Shown here: piece by piece, positions 19,101 to 27,359 of the stretch
Layout of the letters: every line of letters begins with the position of its first letter
How positions within the stretch are numbered: position 1 is the stretch's first letter
Assembly: GCA_965222645.1 (NCBI GenBank)
Contig: OZ244968.1
Span: 4,278,001-4,342,000 of the forward strand
Reading direction: 5' to 3'
Source of the DNA: JABDMH01 sp965222645
GTDB lineage: Bacteria; Bacteroidota; Bacteroidia; Chitinophagales; Saprospiraceae
DNA length: 64,000 bases
Notes under the pieces: model-generated
What the model was told of the DNA's origin: nothing
Databases searched by the model: none
The model's input: the letters and a program-made list of their open reading frames with translations, nothing else
Position numbers and translations under genes: made by a program

Positions 19101-19344
19101 TAAATGAGAGGATCAGTACATCCCCGGTACTCGCATCGATGGAATAGTTTCCGTCGAAGTCTGTGACGGTACCATTTGAAGTACCCTTTACCAGAATCGT
19201 AGCACCGATTAGAGCCTCTCCATTATCGGCATCTGTGATCGTGCCGGAAAGTGTACGGCTTTGAGCAAGAGCTAGTTGTGTGAAAAAAAGGATTGCTAAA
19301 ACAGATAGAGAAACCTGTCTTATGTGCAGGTAGAAGCCTTTCAT
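16105..19344 (-). CDS. SusC/RagA family TonB-dependent outer-membrane receptor
   Basis: 1079 residues. Signal peptide (cleavage near LALA-Q27), carboxypeptidase-D regulatory-like domain (about 31-104: SGTITDADNGEALIGATILVKGT), TonB-box region DEIVVTGYA (108-116), plug domain with RVRGFG and PLYVVDGVPVG, and SusC signatures DIESTTVLKDAAAASIYGARAAAGVIVIATK. A 22-strand barrel ends in YLLNIGLGF. It imports the ligand bound by the adjacent SusD across the outer membrane using TonB-ExbBD energy. The GH92 glycosidase gene upstream (178 bp away) suggests mannose-containing glycans, but the ligand is not determined by sequence alone. Confidence 0.96.
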   Translation of the reverse strand: MKGFYLHIRQVSLSVLAILFFTQLALAQSRTLSGTITDADNGEALIGATILVKGTSNGTVTDFDGNYSIDASTGDVLILSFTGYSTQEVTVGDGDVLNIELEQGVLIDEIVVTGYAVETKRQTTGAVSTVKAKELAVIPSGNVEQQLQGRASGVTVITNGQPGTSSIIRVRGFGAFEGNQPLYVVDGVPVGSTDFLNPDDIESTTVLKDAAAASIYGARAAAGVIVIATKQGSREKQKMEVSYNGMIGFTDPNVSGSPEMLNPQDMATWAHRAYENNARANGTEVQYTHPQYGTSATPTFPDYLHANGENGVRGSVDLAAIQAAYDADPANVFLIKPNLEGTNWYDAITRTAPIHRHSLGFSGGTENGRYYLGLGAQNQSGILLENEFARYSFRANSEWDLIPSLSVGQNLQFTYRSVRGQQGGQGGIGIADDESEVLSAYRMPTIIPVYDEFGSYASTRAAGFNNPRNPVRRLERNNGSDKGYNANGFGNLYLLFKPVEGLTLKSSIGGQYNNSNFVNYGFRYLGDSEPQNSNSFSEGGGYVFGWVFTNTATYQGQFGNHGITVLGGIESLNTGKGRFFSGSGINPFSTDLDFQNLSTVQSPQVGSNLFSGVNFFSMFGKIDYNFNEKYYLTGVLRRDGSSRFGANNRYGVFPAVSAAWRATSEPFLQNIGWLNDLKFRVGWGEMGNSNNVDPNNQYSLYNSNRGRTFYPIGGQNSGVDEGFAQSRIGNPDAKWETSETVNVGFDASMFNDKLEVNFDWWKKDTRDLLFQIPLPGVTGNYASAPSVNVASMLNRGVDLRIINRGNLSPEWRYEATLTGSFLHNEISSLVEGIDFIASINPSYRGIRPIRNTIGRGLSEFFGYKVIGYFNSQAEVDASDQAGAGLGRFKYEDVDGDGSITPDDRTFIGSPIPDFTGGATFDLSFKNLTLSTYLFTSLGNDIWHQTKWFTDFFGTFEGSAKGVAAFDSWTPELGNNAKVPIWESASNLSTSAAENSWYVEDGSYLRLQLLSLSYDLPTNVVDRLNLTNLKIGVSATNLWTLTGYSGLDPGVGGNADTQFGIDVGNYPVTPSYLLNIGLGF

Positions 19345-19522
19345 TTTAGTTGATTTAATTTGTAAAATCTAATTTCCTTTAGATAGCAGATATCGAAACT
19401 AAATATTTTTGAGGGAATATCGTCAAGATTTTATTAGAAATTATCAATATCGAAGGAGAACCCATCAATTATTCCGTCATCGACCGTTATTTGTGCCATT
19501 CGTTTGGAGGGAAATCGTGTCC

Positions 19523-21802
19523 TCATTCATATTCAGGATCGCTTTGTGAGGGTGGCGAAGACTCCGGATCACTCCAATGCAGGTAATTGGGTAAAGGTCC
19601 CATCTCGAGTACTAAATCCCCACCCTCCATGATTTCAAAGTGGCGGATATAAGATCGTGATAACGGCTCTTCCTGAAGTGTTGCTGCCTGTATATATTTG
19701 TTTTCCTGAGTCAAAAATCGTGAACGAATGGTAAAGGAGTTACCGTCTCCGACATCTATCACTACTTTGTTAAACATCGGTGTGCCTATGACATACACAC
19801 CCTCTGCAGGATTAACCGGATAGAATCCCATCGCACTGAATACATACCATGCAGACATCTGGCCGCAATCTTCATTTCCACACAGCCCCGATGGAGTATC
19901 ATTATACTGTGTTTCCATTATTTTTCTCACAATTTCCTGTGTCTTCCAGGAAGCACCCGCGTAATTGTACAGGTATGGAATGTGATGACTGGGTTCATTC
20001 CCGTGTGCATACTGTCCGATCAAGCCCGTAATGTCAGCGCTCACATTATCCCCCTTTATTTCCGAGGTCATCTTAAACATCGAGTCCAGACGTGCAATAA
20101 AGTTTTCATTTCCGCCGTGCAAATCTATAAGTGATCGCACATCATGAGGGACAAACCATGAATGCTGCCAGGCATTACCTTCGGTATATTCCGCGACATG
20201 AAAATTGTGATCTGAGATTAGTGGATCAAAAGGTGTCTTCCATTCACCGCTTTTTAGCTTGGCTCTGATGAAACCGCTACCCGGGTCAAAGAGCTTCTTG
20301 TAACTCTCTGATCGATCCAAAAAATAATTGTGGTCGTCCTGCTTACCGAGTATAAATGCGATTTGTGCCAAACACCAGTCGTCATAAGCATACTCCAGTG
20401 TGCGTGTCACAGACTCTCCATAGGTTTCAAAGGGTATGAAACCGTATTTGCGATATTGGTCACTTCCATGGATATTCTGCATGGCACTGGCTTTCATCGA
20501 TGTGTACGCCCTTTCAACATCAAAATCCCTGTGTCCTTTAAGTATGGCATCGGCTATCACAGGAATAGAATGATATCCGGTCATCGTATTCGTCTCGTTG
20601 CCGAGTAAGGACCAAACGGGCAACAGCCCATACTCATCATAATGGGCAAGCATGGATTTGACAAAGTCATTCACCCTGCCTGACTGAGTGATCGTCAGGA
20701 GAGGGTGAGCTCCCCTGAATGTGTCCCAAAGCGAAAATATGTCATAGCGTGTATAATCCTCTGCCTTCCTTACAGAGTCATCGGCTGCTTTGTATGCACC
20801 CAAGGCATCTTCATAAATGACCGGAGCAAGGTAAGTGTGGTACAGAGCTGTGTAAAAAGTTCGCAATAATGTGTCGTTGCTGGTTGTTACCTGAATCTTT
20901 GATAATTCGTCGATCCATCTCTGAGCAGATTCCCGCTTTACTTTGTCAAAATTCCAATGTGGTATCTCCTTCAGTGCCTCGATTGCTCCCTCCCTACTCG
21001 CAGAAGAAATGGCAACCTTTGCCGCAATTTTGTCACCTGATCCAAAATGGAACAGTGCTCTTATTTTTTTTCCATTTTGTGGAAAAGACTCTAGGACCCG
21101 GGTGCTATCAAAAATTTCTACCTCATCGGGTGGCATTGAGAATTGCAGTGCGAAGAATATTTGCTGGTTTTTTGCCCAACCCGTGGAAAATCTTTTCCCG
21201 ATGAAAATCTGATTATCTTTTTTTGATAATTCAGTCTCCACCGGCCTGTCCCAATTTATATGATATCCCAGATCAAGAACGATCTTGTGGTCGGAATTTT
21301 TAGGAAAATGGTATAGGTGAAAACCGACGCGAGTGGATGTACTCAATTCTATTTGAATGCCATTGTTGAGCTTTACCGCGTAGTAACCCGGTTTTGCCCT
21401 TTCATTTTTATGGTCGAATCCGGCAGCAAAGGACTCCTTTTTTACGTCGTCCACGGGTGTTGATAAATCGATATTACCAATGGCGGGCATCATGAGGATA
21501 TCACATAGATCTCCAATACCCGTTCCGCTCAAATGTGTGTGACTAAATCCCACAATCACACTATCGGAGTAGTGGTATCCGGAGCACCAATCCCATCCCT
21601 GCGTTCCATTGTCAGGACTTAATTGCACAGATCCAAAAGGCACTGTTGCGCCGGGATAGACATGCCCGTGCTCGGCAGTTCCAATAAAAGGATCGACAAA
21701 ATCTGCAACGCCATATTCGATTTCTTTTTCATCACCAGTTTGTGCACAGCCATGAAACAAAAGTGCCAGAGAGAGGAATAAAAGTATGATATTGACCTGC
21801 AT
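19523..21802 (-). CDS. GH92 family glycosyl hydrolase (alpha-mannosidase type)
   Basis: 759 residues with lipobox HGCA (Cys19). Strong GH92 hallmarks: VDPFIGTAEHGHVYPGATVPFG at the N-terminus (in parts VDPFIGT and GHVYPGATVPFG), GWDWCSGYHYSD, SHTHLSGTG, SLWDTFRGAHPLLT, GNETNTMTGYHS, GNEPSHHIPYLYNYAG and GNEDCGQMSAWYVFSAMGFYPV. GH92 enzymes are calcium-dependent, inverting exo-alpha-mannosidases acting mostly on N-glycans or fungal mannan. The position directly upstream of SusC/SusD on the same strand makes it part of a polysaccharide utilisation locus. Confidence 0.95.
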   Translation of the reverse strand: MQVNIILLFLSLALLFHGCAQTGDEKEIEYGVADFVDPFIGTAEHGHVYPGATVPFGSVQLSPDNGTQGWDWCSGYHYSDSVIVGFSHTHLSGTGIGDLCDILMMPAIGNIDLSTPVDDVKKESFAAGFDHKNERAKPGYYAVKLNNGIQIELSTSTRVGFHLYHFPKNSDHKIVLDLGYHINWDRPVETELSKKDNQIFIGKRFSTGWAKNQQIFFALQFSMPPDEVEIFDSTRVLESFPQNGKKIRALFHFGSGDKIAAKVAISSASREGAIEALKEIPHWNFDKVKRESAQRWIDELSKIQVTTSNDTLLRTFYTALYHTYLAPVIYEDALGAYKAADDSVRKAEDYTRYDIFSLWDTFRGAHPLLTITQSGRVNDFVKSMLAHYDEYGLLPVWSLLGNETNTMTGYHSIPVIADAILKGHRDFDVERAYTSMKASAMQNIHGSDQYRKYGFIPFETYGESVTRTLEYAYDDWCLAQIAFILGKQDDHNYFLDRSESYKKLFDPGSGFIRAKLKSGEWKTPFDPLISDHNFHVAEYTEGNAWQHSWFVPHDVRSLIDLHGGNENFIARLDSMFKMTSEIKGDNVSADITGLIGQYAHGNEPSHHIPYLYNYAGASWKTQEIVRKIMETQYNDTPSGLCGNEDCGQMSAWYVFSAMGFYPVNPAEGVYVIGTPMFNKVVIDVGDGNSFTIRSRFLTQENKYIQAATLQEEPLSRSYIRHFEIMEGGDLVLEMGPLPNYLHWSDPESSPPSQSDPEYE

Positions 21803-21842
21803 TCTTTTTTAAGTGAACTAATTCATATTTATATGCCTTTTT

Positions 21843-22358
21843 TCAGCGGCGCAATGTTTTTAAACCTTTTCTCAATCTGACTAAAATAGCTGGTTTGGAT
21901 TCGAAATTCATTTGATTTTCGAGTTCTAATCTCAATTCTTCCGAGAGTTCGGGATATTTTTTTGCAATTTTAGCGGCTACCGTAATGGAAAAGGCTCTAA
22001 TGGCAACGGCTACTTTAGGATTGCACAGATAGTTAAAGCAACGTTCGAAAATCTCTCCCTCATATTGTTCTTCAATGTTCATTTCTGCCCAAATTCTCAC
22101 TGTATTCCGAACCACTGCATCGTGCTTGGGGTTATTGAGATTTTCGATCATGCGGCGAGTATATTTTTGTAACAACTCCGGATTTTTGATGCCGAGCTTA
22201 CAAACGGGCCACGCTGCTCGCTGACAGGTGCGTAGATCGTCATCAAAAAAGAATTCCATTAGCTCGTCTAGCCTTTCTGGATCCTTAGCAACGCAGGCAG
22301 CAATCCCCTCTGCAGCGTCCTTATATTTGGCATTTATCACTTGAGATTTAAAATCCAC
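21843..22358 (-). CDS. HEAT-like repeat protein of unknown function
   Basis: 171 residues, no signal peptide, almost entirely predicted helical with paired helices in the manner of HEAT/ARM repeats (DLRTCQRAAWPVCKLGIKNPELL, in the segment around residues 40-62; VVRNTVRIWAEMNI; VAVAIRAFSITVAAKIAKKYPEL). The C-terminus is basic (RLRKGLKTLRR). Similar small proteins are conserved in Bacteroidota but I do not recognise a specific function. It is 40 bp upstream of the GH92 start codon on the same strand, although a functional link is doubtful. Confidence 0.75.
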   Translation of the reverse strand: MDFKSQVINAKYKDAAEGIAACVAKDPERLDELMEFFFDDDLRTCQRAAWPVCKLGIKNPELLQKYTRRMIENLNNPKHDAVVRNTVRIWAEMNIEEQYEGEIFERCFNYLCNPKVAVAIRAFSITVAAKIAKKYPELSEELRLELENQMNFESKPAILVRLRKGLKTLRR

Positions 22359-22575
22359 AACTTAAAATCGTTAAGATTTGATAGGTATTACTTCTCGGCC
22401 CAATTACAAAAATTGGCAAATAAAAATGATGACGAACACATTAAATTGCCAAACAAAATACTCCAATTGAGAACAAGCTGCAAATGACGGTCAACGAAAT
22501 TTAATGATGTATGGGCAGGAAATCTACTTCCAAAAATCAAACTTTTGAATCGTAAAAAGCTTGAAAATACCTCCT

Positions 22576-23787
22576 TCACCTCATCGCCTTAATTCCCGGC
22601 AGTTCCTTGCCTTCCAGATATTCCAGCATGGCACCTCCTCCCGTACTCACATAGCTGACTTCATCCGAAAGTCCCATCTGAGTAACTGCTGCAACGGAGT
22701 CCCCTCCTCCCACCAGAGAAAATGCACCCTGTTTTGTTGCATTTGCAATGGCTTGTGCAATCGACCTGGTCCCGGTTGCAAAAGGCTCCATTTCAAAAAC
22801 TCCCATTGGACCATTCCACAATATAGTCTTGGAGTCGAGAATGACATCTCCAAATTTTTGAATGGCAGAGGGACCAATATCCAGTCCCATCCAATCGCTA
22901 TCGATCTCGTCACTTTGACAAAGACTTTTCTCCGCATCCTTAGCAAAGGCGTTTGCCACTATTGAGTCATCTGGCAATAGCAGCGCAACATCTCTTTGCT
23001 TTGCCTTTTCGATCAGCTCCAGGGCCAGCCCAAGTTTATCTTCTTCTACCAGAGACTTTCCAGTTTGTCCACCCTTTGCTTTTACGAAGGTGTAGGCCAT
23101 CCCGCCTCCCACGATTAGATTGTCTACAAATTCGATGAGGCGGGATAACAGCAGAATTTTGTCTGATACCTTTGCCCCACCCACAATGGCTGTCAATGGA
23201 CGTGCGGGATTATTTAAGACGCGATTTGCATTGTTGATCTCTGCATCCATCAAAAACCCGAAGGATTTATTGTCACTTGAAAAATATTGGGCGATCAAAG
23301 CAGTGGATGCATGTGCTCGATGTGCAGTGCCAAAGGCATCATTGACATAGCAATCCCCGAGTGCTGCAATCGCCTGGGCCAGTTGCGCGTCTCCCAACTC
23401 TTCCCCTTTTTCAAATCTCGTGTTTTCGAGAAGAAGGACCTCACCAGGCATTAAATCCTTGCATTTTTGGATAGCATCGGGACCAATGAGGTCTTTTGCG
23501 AATTTTACCGGTATTTCCAGCAAGGTGGATAGGTGCGCAACTAAATGCCGCAACGTGAATTTGTCAATGTTCAGGGATCCGTCTTCCTTTCTCTTTTTTT
23601 GAGGTCGACCCAAATGTGACATCAGGATGACTGCCGCCTTATTCTCGAGAAGGTATTTTATAGTGGGCAAGGCTTTGCGCATTCGGGTATCATCTGTAAT
23701 CTTGTTTTCTGCATTTAGAGGCACGTTAAAATCTACCCTCACCAGTACCTTCTTTCCATTGACTTGGAGATCCATTATCGAACGCAT
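22576..23787 (-). CDS. pgk: Phosphoglycerate kinase
   Basis: 403 residues from the ATG at 23785-23787 (MRSIMDLQVNGKKVLVRVDF); an in-frame upstream extension to 23874 lacks similarity to the family and overlaps the promoter. Signatures: VRVDFNVPLN substrate loop, SHLGRP, NDAFGTAHRAHAS, GGAKVSDK, ILWNGPMGVFE and the C-terminal VGGGDSVAA nucleotide loop with STGGGAMLEYLEG. It converts 1,3-bisphosphoglycerate and ADP to 3-phosphoglycerate and ATP. It diverges from mgsA with TAnnTTTG boxes for each direction in the 153-bp gap. Confidence 0.97.
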   Translation of the reverse strand: MRSIMDLQVNGKKVLVRVDFNVPLNAENKITDDTRMRKALPTIKYLLENKAAVILMSHLGRPQKKRKEDGSLNIDKFTLRHLVAHLSTLLEIPVKFAKDLIGPDAIQKCKDLMPGEVLLLENTRFEKGEELGDAQLAQAIAALGDCYVNDAFGTAHRAHASTALIAQYFSSDNKSFGFLMDAEINNANRVLNNPARPLTAIVGGAKVSDKILLLSRLIEFVDNLIVGGGMAYTFVKAKGGQTGKSLVEEDKLGLALELIEKAKQRDVALLLPDDSIVANAFAKDAEKSLCQSDEIDSDWMGLDIGPSAIQKFGDVILDSKTILWNGPMGVFEMEPFATGTRSIAQAIANATKQGAFSLVGGGDSVAAVTQMGLSDEVSYVSTGGGAMLEYLEGKELPGIKAMR

Positions 23788-23806
23788 TTGAAAATGATAA
23801 AAGCTA

Positions 23807-23814
23807 CAAAAATA
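23807..23814 (-). promoter_or_regulatory. Candidate Bacteroidota -7 box for pgk
   Basis: TATTTTTG on the minus strand matches the Bacteroidota sigma-ABfr -7 consensus TAnnTTTG, 19 bp upstream of the pgk ATG. No clear -33 TTTG at the usual distance. The short leader that results supports the ATG chosen at 23787. Confidence 0.45.
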
Positions 23815-23902
23815 GAATAATCTCCGAGCCCGTATCTGCGGTAATTCCCAACCTGATTTTGACCCAGGCAACAATTTAATCTCCGCTTAATTTTGGGTCG
23901 GT

Positions 23903-23910
23903 TACCTTTG
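23903..23910 (+). promoter_or_regulatory. Candidate Bacteroidota -7 box for mgsA-uvrC
   Basis: TACCTTTG matches TAnnTTTG exactly, 30 bp ahead of the mgsA ATG at 23941. The -33 element is not recognisable. Its position argues against the longer reading frame that starts at 23893. Confidence 0.45.
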
Positions 23911-23940
23911 TCATGTAGTAGGTTTATTAAAAGTAGAAAA

Positions 23941-24315
23941 ATGAAAATTGCACTGATTGCCCATGATGGCAAAAAGGCCGATCTGGTTTCTTTTGTTCTG
24001 CAGCACAAGGAGCTCTTGTCAGATGCTGTGCTCTATACCACTGCCACAACCGGAAAGCATATGGAGCTGGCCGGCCTGTCTGTGATTAAGATGTTGTCGG
24101 GTCCTCAGGGAGGAGATGCACAGATTGCAGCAATGGTGGCAACTGAAGAGCTGGATACTGTGATTTTTTTTCGAGATCCGTTGGACAAGCATCCACATGA
24201 GCCCGATGTCCAGATGTTGATGCGTATCTGTGATGTGCATAATGTGCCACTGGCAACAAATTATGCGGCTGCCATGTTGCTATTGAAAGGATTGCAAAGT
24301 GATCGCTCTCGATGA
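23941..24315 (+). CDS. mgsA: Methylglyoxal synthase
   Basis: 124 residues starting MKIALIAHDGKK. The family blocks are all there: IALIAHDGKKADLV, TTGTTGKH-type phosphate loop (TTATTGKHMELAG), GPQGGDAQIAAMV with the catalytic Asp, FFRDPLDKHPHEPDVQML and NVPLATNYAAA. It converts dihydroxyacetone phosphate to methylglyoxal and phosphate, bypassing lower glycolysis. The E. coli enzyme is about 150 residues; the shorter form is normal elsewhere. Its stop overlaps the uvrC start by 4 bp (ATGA), so the two are translationally coupled. Confidence 0.95.
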   Translation: MKIALIAHDGKKADLVSFVLQHKELLSDAVLYTTATTGKHMELAGLSVIKMLSGPQGGDAQIAAMVATEELDTVIFFRDPLDKHPHEPDVQMLMRICDVHNVPLATNYAAAMLLLKGLQSDRSR

Positions 24316-26111
24316 CCAAGGAGGACTTTATCCGTATTGCAGATACCATTCCCACAGGCCCCGGAGTCTATCAATTTTTGGACAAAGGCGGTAAACCACT
24401 CTATGTCGGTAAGGCCAAGAATCTCAAGAACCGGGTAACTTCCTATTTTAACAGCGACCGGCATCAAATGAATAAAACCAAGGTGATGCTGAAGTATGCA
24501 CAGAAAGTGGAAATCACCCTTGTGAATTCTGAGGCAGATGCATATTTACTCGAAAATTCGCTGATAAAAAAGTTTCAACCCCGGTATAACGTAGACCTGA
24601 AAGACGGTAAGACCTATACTTATTTATGTATCAAAAATGAGCGATTTCCAAGAGTTTTTTTTACACGCAGCCTGATCAAGGACGGATCCACTTACTTTGG
24701 GCCATATACGTCCAAATGGCGCACCAGGATCCTATTGGATCTGATACGTGATTTATTTCCCTTGCGCACGTGCAATTATCACCTTTCTGAAGAAAATATC
24801 ACTGCCGGTAAGTTTAAGGTTTGTTTGGAGTACCATATCAAAAATTGTAAGGGTCCGTGCATTGGAGAAGAAAAGGAGGAGGAATATTTGAGAAGGATCG
24901 ATCAAATAAAAAATATTTTACGCGGTCAATTTAAGCAGGTGCGGATTCATCTCAAAAGTGAGATGAATAAGGCTGCGGAAGATCTCGATTTCGAGCTTGC
25001 TCAACAGTGGAAAGACAAAATGATTGCCTTCGAAAATTATCAAGGTAATTCCACCGTGGCAAATCCAAATTTAAGTGATGTTGATGTGTTTTCGGTAGAT
25101 ATCGATAGGGAGGTAGGGCTGGTCTACTATATGAAGGTAGTACGCGGGGCGGTGATAAATACTTATGTGGCAGAGTTGACTTTAAAAATTGCCGAAGACC
25201 CGGAAGATATACTGGGGATGGCTATTCCTTTTATCAGAAAAAAATTCAATAGTGCTGCCTGTGAAATAATTGTTCCGTTGCCCGTTGAAATCGGAGATCC
25301 TACAATTACAATTACCATCCCCCGGCGAGGGGGAAAATATAAGCTACTCGAATTATCTGATAAAAATCTGGTTCAATATAAATTGCAGAAACGTCGTGAA
25401 GAAATGAATAAGGCAGGGAGGGTGACCCATGCAGAACGCATCATAAAGACGCTATCCCAGGATCTCCGGATGGAGGAGTTGCCCTTTCATATCGAGTGTT
25501 TTGATAATTCCAATATGCAAGGCAGCCATCCGGTGGCCTCATGTGTCGTTTTTAAGAATGCTAAACCCGCCAAGCGCGATTACCGGCACTACAATATTAA
25601 AACTGTGGATGGTCCGGATGACTTTGCCTCAATGGAGGAAGTGGTTTTTAGGAGATATCGGAGATTAGTTGATGAGGGTGAGTCATTGCCTCAGCTTGTC
25701 ATAATTGATGGTGGTAAGGGCCAATTGAGTTCAGCCATGAAAAGTTTGGAAATCCTTGGCCTCGATAAGAAAATGACAGTGATAGGAGTCGCCAAACGGT
25801 TGGAAGAGATTTTTTTCCCAGGCGATCCAATACCGCTCTATATCAATAAAAAGTCAGAATCATTAAAGTTAATTCAGCAGCTCAGGAATGAAGCACACCG
25901 GTTTGCTATTACTTTTCATCGACAGAAAAGATCTCAGAAATTCACAAATACGGAGCTGACTGATATCAAAGGAATTGGCAAAAAGACCGCCGATAAACTA
26001 CTTACACATTTTAAATCGGTGAAGAGAATTAGGGAGACCCAAAAAAGTGAATTGGAAAGGGTTGTGGGAAAATCGAATGCCGACAAGATTATTCAACATT
26101 TTTCAGAATGA
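24312..26111 (+). CDS. uvrC: UvrABC nucleotide excision repair endonuclease, subunit C
   Basis: 599 residues with the complete UvrC order: GIY-YIG nuclease (GVYQFLDKGGKPLYVGKAKN, about 18-95), the four-cysteine segment (CNYHL...VCLEYHIKNCKGPC, a likely iron-sulfur site), UVR/UvrB-binding helix (KAAEDLDFELAQQWKDKM), RNase H-like second nuclease (ECFDNSNMQGSHPVAS, VIIDGGKGQLSSA) and C-terminal helix-hairpin-helix (LTDIKGIGKKTADKLLTHF). It makes the dual incisions around bulky DNA lesions with UvrAB. Coupling to mgsA is notable because methylglyoxal damages DNA, though the pairing may be incidental. Confidence 0.97.
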   Translation: MTKEDFIRIADTIPTGPGVYQFLDKGGKPLYVGKAKNLKNRVTSYFNSDRHQMNKTKVMLKYAQKVEITLVNSEADAYLLENSLIKKFQPRYNVDLKDGKTYTYLCIKNERFPRVFFTRSLIKDGSTYFGPYTSKWRTRILLDLIRDLFPLRTCNYHLSEENITAGKFKVCLEYHIKNCKGPCIGEEKEEEYLRRIDQIKNILRGQFKQVRIHLKSEMNKAAEDLDFELAQQWKDKMIAFENYQGNSTVANPNLSDVDVFSVDIDREVGLVYYMKVVRGAVINTYVAELTLKIAEDPEDILGMAIPFIRKKFNSAACEIIVPLPVEIGDPTITITIPRRGGKYKLLELSDKNLVQYKLQKRREEMNKAGRVTHAERIIKTLSQDLRMEELPFHIECFDNSNMQGSHPVASCVVFKNAKPAKRDYRHYNIKTVDGPDDFASMEEVVFRRYRRLVDEGESLPQLVIIDGGKGQLSSAMKSLEILGLDKKMTVIGVAKRLEEIFFPGDPIPLYINKKSESLKLIQQLRNEAHRFAITFHRQKRSQKFTNTELTDIKGIGKKTADKLLTHFKSVKRIRETQKSELERVVGKSNADKIIQHFSE

Positions 26112-26138
26112 AACCCATTGCCCATATCCGGAGATAGG

Positions 26139-27101
26139 TCAATGTCTGAATACAATTTTTCCAAATTGTTTTCCGCTTTCCATTCTGTCAAATGCTTCCT
26201 GATATTCACTCAATGCAAATGTAGAATCCACAATTGGTCTAATTTTATTTTTTTCGACAAACTCAATCATGTCTGCAAAATCTTTGTCGCTACCCATAGT
26301 GCTTCCCATTATACTTAAATGTCTCCAGAAGATTATTTGAGGACTTAAGCTGTTTATTTTACCCCGTGTTCCGCCATATATTCCCACTCGAGCCCCCATT
26401 CGAGTAGTGGAGACCAGTTTTGCAAAACCATCGCCCGCGGCACTATCGATGATTATGTCAAATCCACCACTTTGTTTTTTCAAAGTTTTGTGCCAATTAT
26501 CCTCCGTGTAGAGTACCCCTCCTTGAGCTCCTAATTCCATAGCCTTTTCTATTTTTTGCCGGCTGCTGGAAGTCACCCACACTACCGCTCCTGATGCAAG
26601 TGCAAATTGCATTGCAAACAGTGCCACGCCACCACCTATGCCTGAAATGAGAACATGCTCCCCTTTTTGAAGATTGCACCGGTTAATCAGTACTCTGTAG
26701 GCTGTCAGACCGGCAAGTGGAAGGGCAGCTGCCTCGCAGTCGCTCAGATGCGCTGGCTTGCGCAAAAGATGTGCGGGAGAAATGGCAATGAGTTCCGCAA
26801 ATGTTCCGTCGGATGGCATTCCGCGTATTTGATAGGCACCTGCGTGATGGCGTTGATCCTCACCCCAACCCAGACCGGGGTTTACCAGGTATTTAAGACC
26901 ATCGATGCCGATGAGGCCATCCGAGCCCAATGTGACTCCATCTTCCAGATTCGGATAAAGACCTTTGGTAATCCAGATATCGCGATGATTCAAAGCCGAA
27001 TGCGATACCTGACCGACCTTTTGACCTTCAGAGACTGTTGGTGGATCAAAATCTCCATACCTCAAAGAGGAGGAGTTTTTATCAAACTTGACTGCTTTCA
27101 T
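26139..27101 (-). CDS. MDR-family NAD(P)H quinone reductase-like oxidoreductase
   Basis: 320 residues of the medium-chain dehydrogenase/reductase superfamily. N-terminal GroES-like domain (SALNHRDIWITKG, TLGSDGLIGIDG), then a Rossmann fold with the nucleotide motif ISGIGGGVALFAMQFA, SSSRQKIEKAMELGA and a C-terminal FALSEYQEAFDRMESGKQFGKIVF. The clustered structural-zinc cysteines of alcohol dehydrogenases are missing, so the zinc-free quinone-oxidoreductase/enoyl-reductase branch is favoured. It is cytoplasmic. It converges with uvrC, with 27 bp between the stops. Confidence 0.88.
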   Translation of the reverse strand: MKAVKFDKNSSSLRYGDFDPPTVSEGQKVGQVSHSALNHRDIWITKGLYPNLEDGVTLGSDGLIGIDGLKYLVNPGLGWGEDQRHHAGAYQIRGMPSDGTFAELIAISPAHLLRKPAHLSDCEAAALPLAGLTAYRVLINRCNLQKGEHVLISGIGGGVALFAMQFALASGAVVWVTSSSRQKIEKAMELGAQGGVLYTEDNWHKTLKKQSGGFDIIIDSAAGDGFAKLVSTTRMGARVGIYGGTRGKINSLSPQIIFWRHLSIMGSTMGSDKDFADMIEFVEKNKIRPIVDSTFALSEYQEAFDRMESGKQFGKIVFRH

Positions 27102-27359
27102 ATTGCTGAGATTATACTCAATATAATGATTTACAAGATGTTAATGTCACCAGAATTAGACTCGTAAATTGCAAAAATTGGTTTGAAACCTGTATTTTGC
27201 TCCTGTTTCTTAGCTTATGATAGCTCCACACTCATCGATTATTAGGACGCACATTCATTCCAGCTATCGAGCTAATGTTTTATGAATGCAGCACTAGATA
27301 TTTAATGCCAGGGTGTTATATATTAGTGAATTGCAGATCACATTAAATGTGTTGAAGCT

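Noticed and set aside
23788..23874. N-terminal extension of pgk to 23874
   Set aside because: The extra 29 residues do not fit the family and cover the -7 promoter box.
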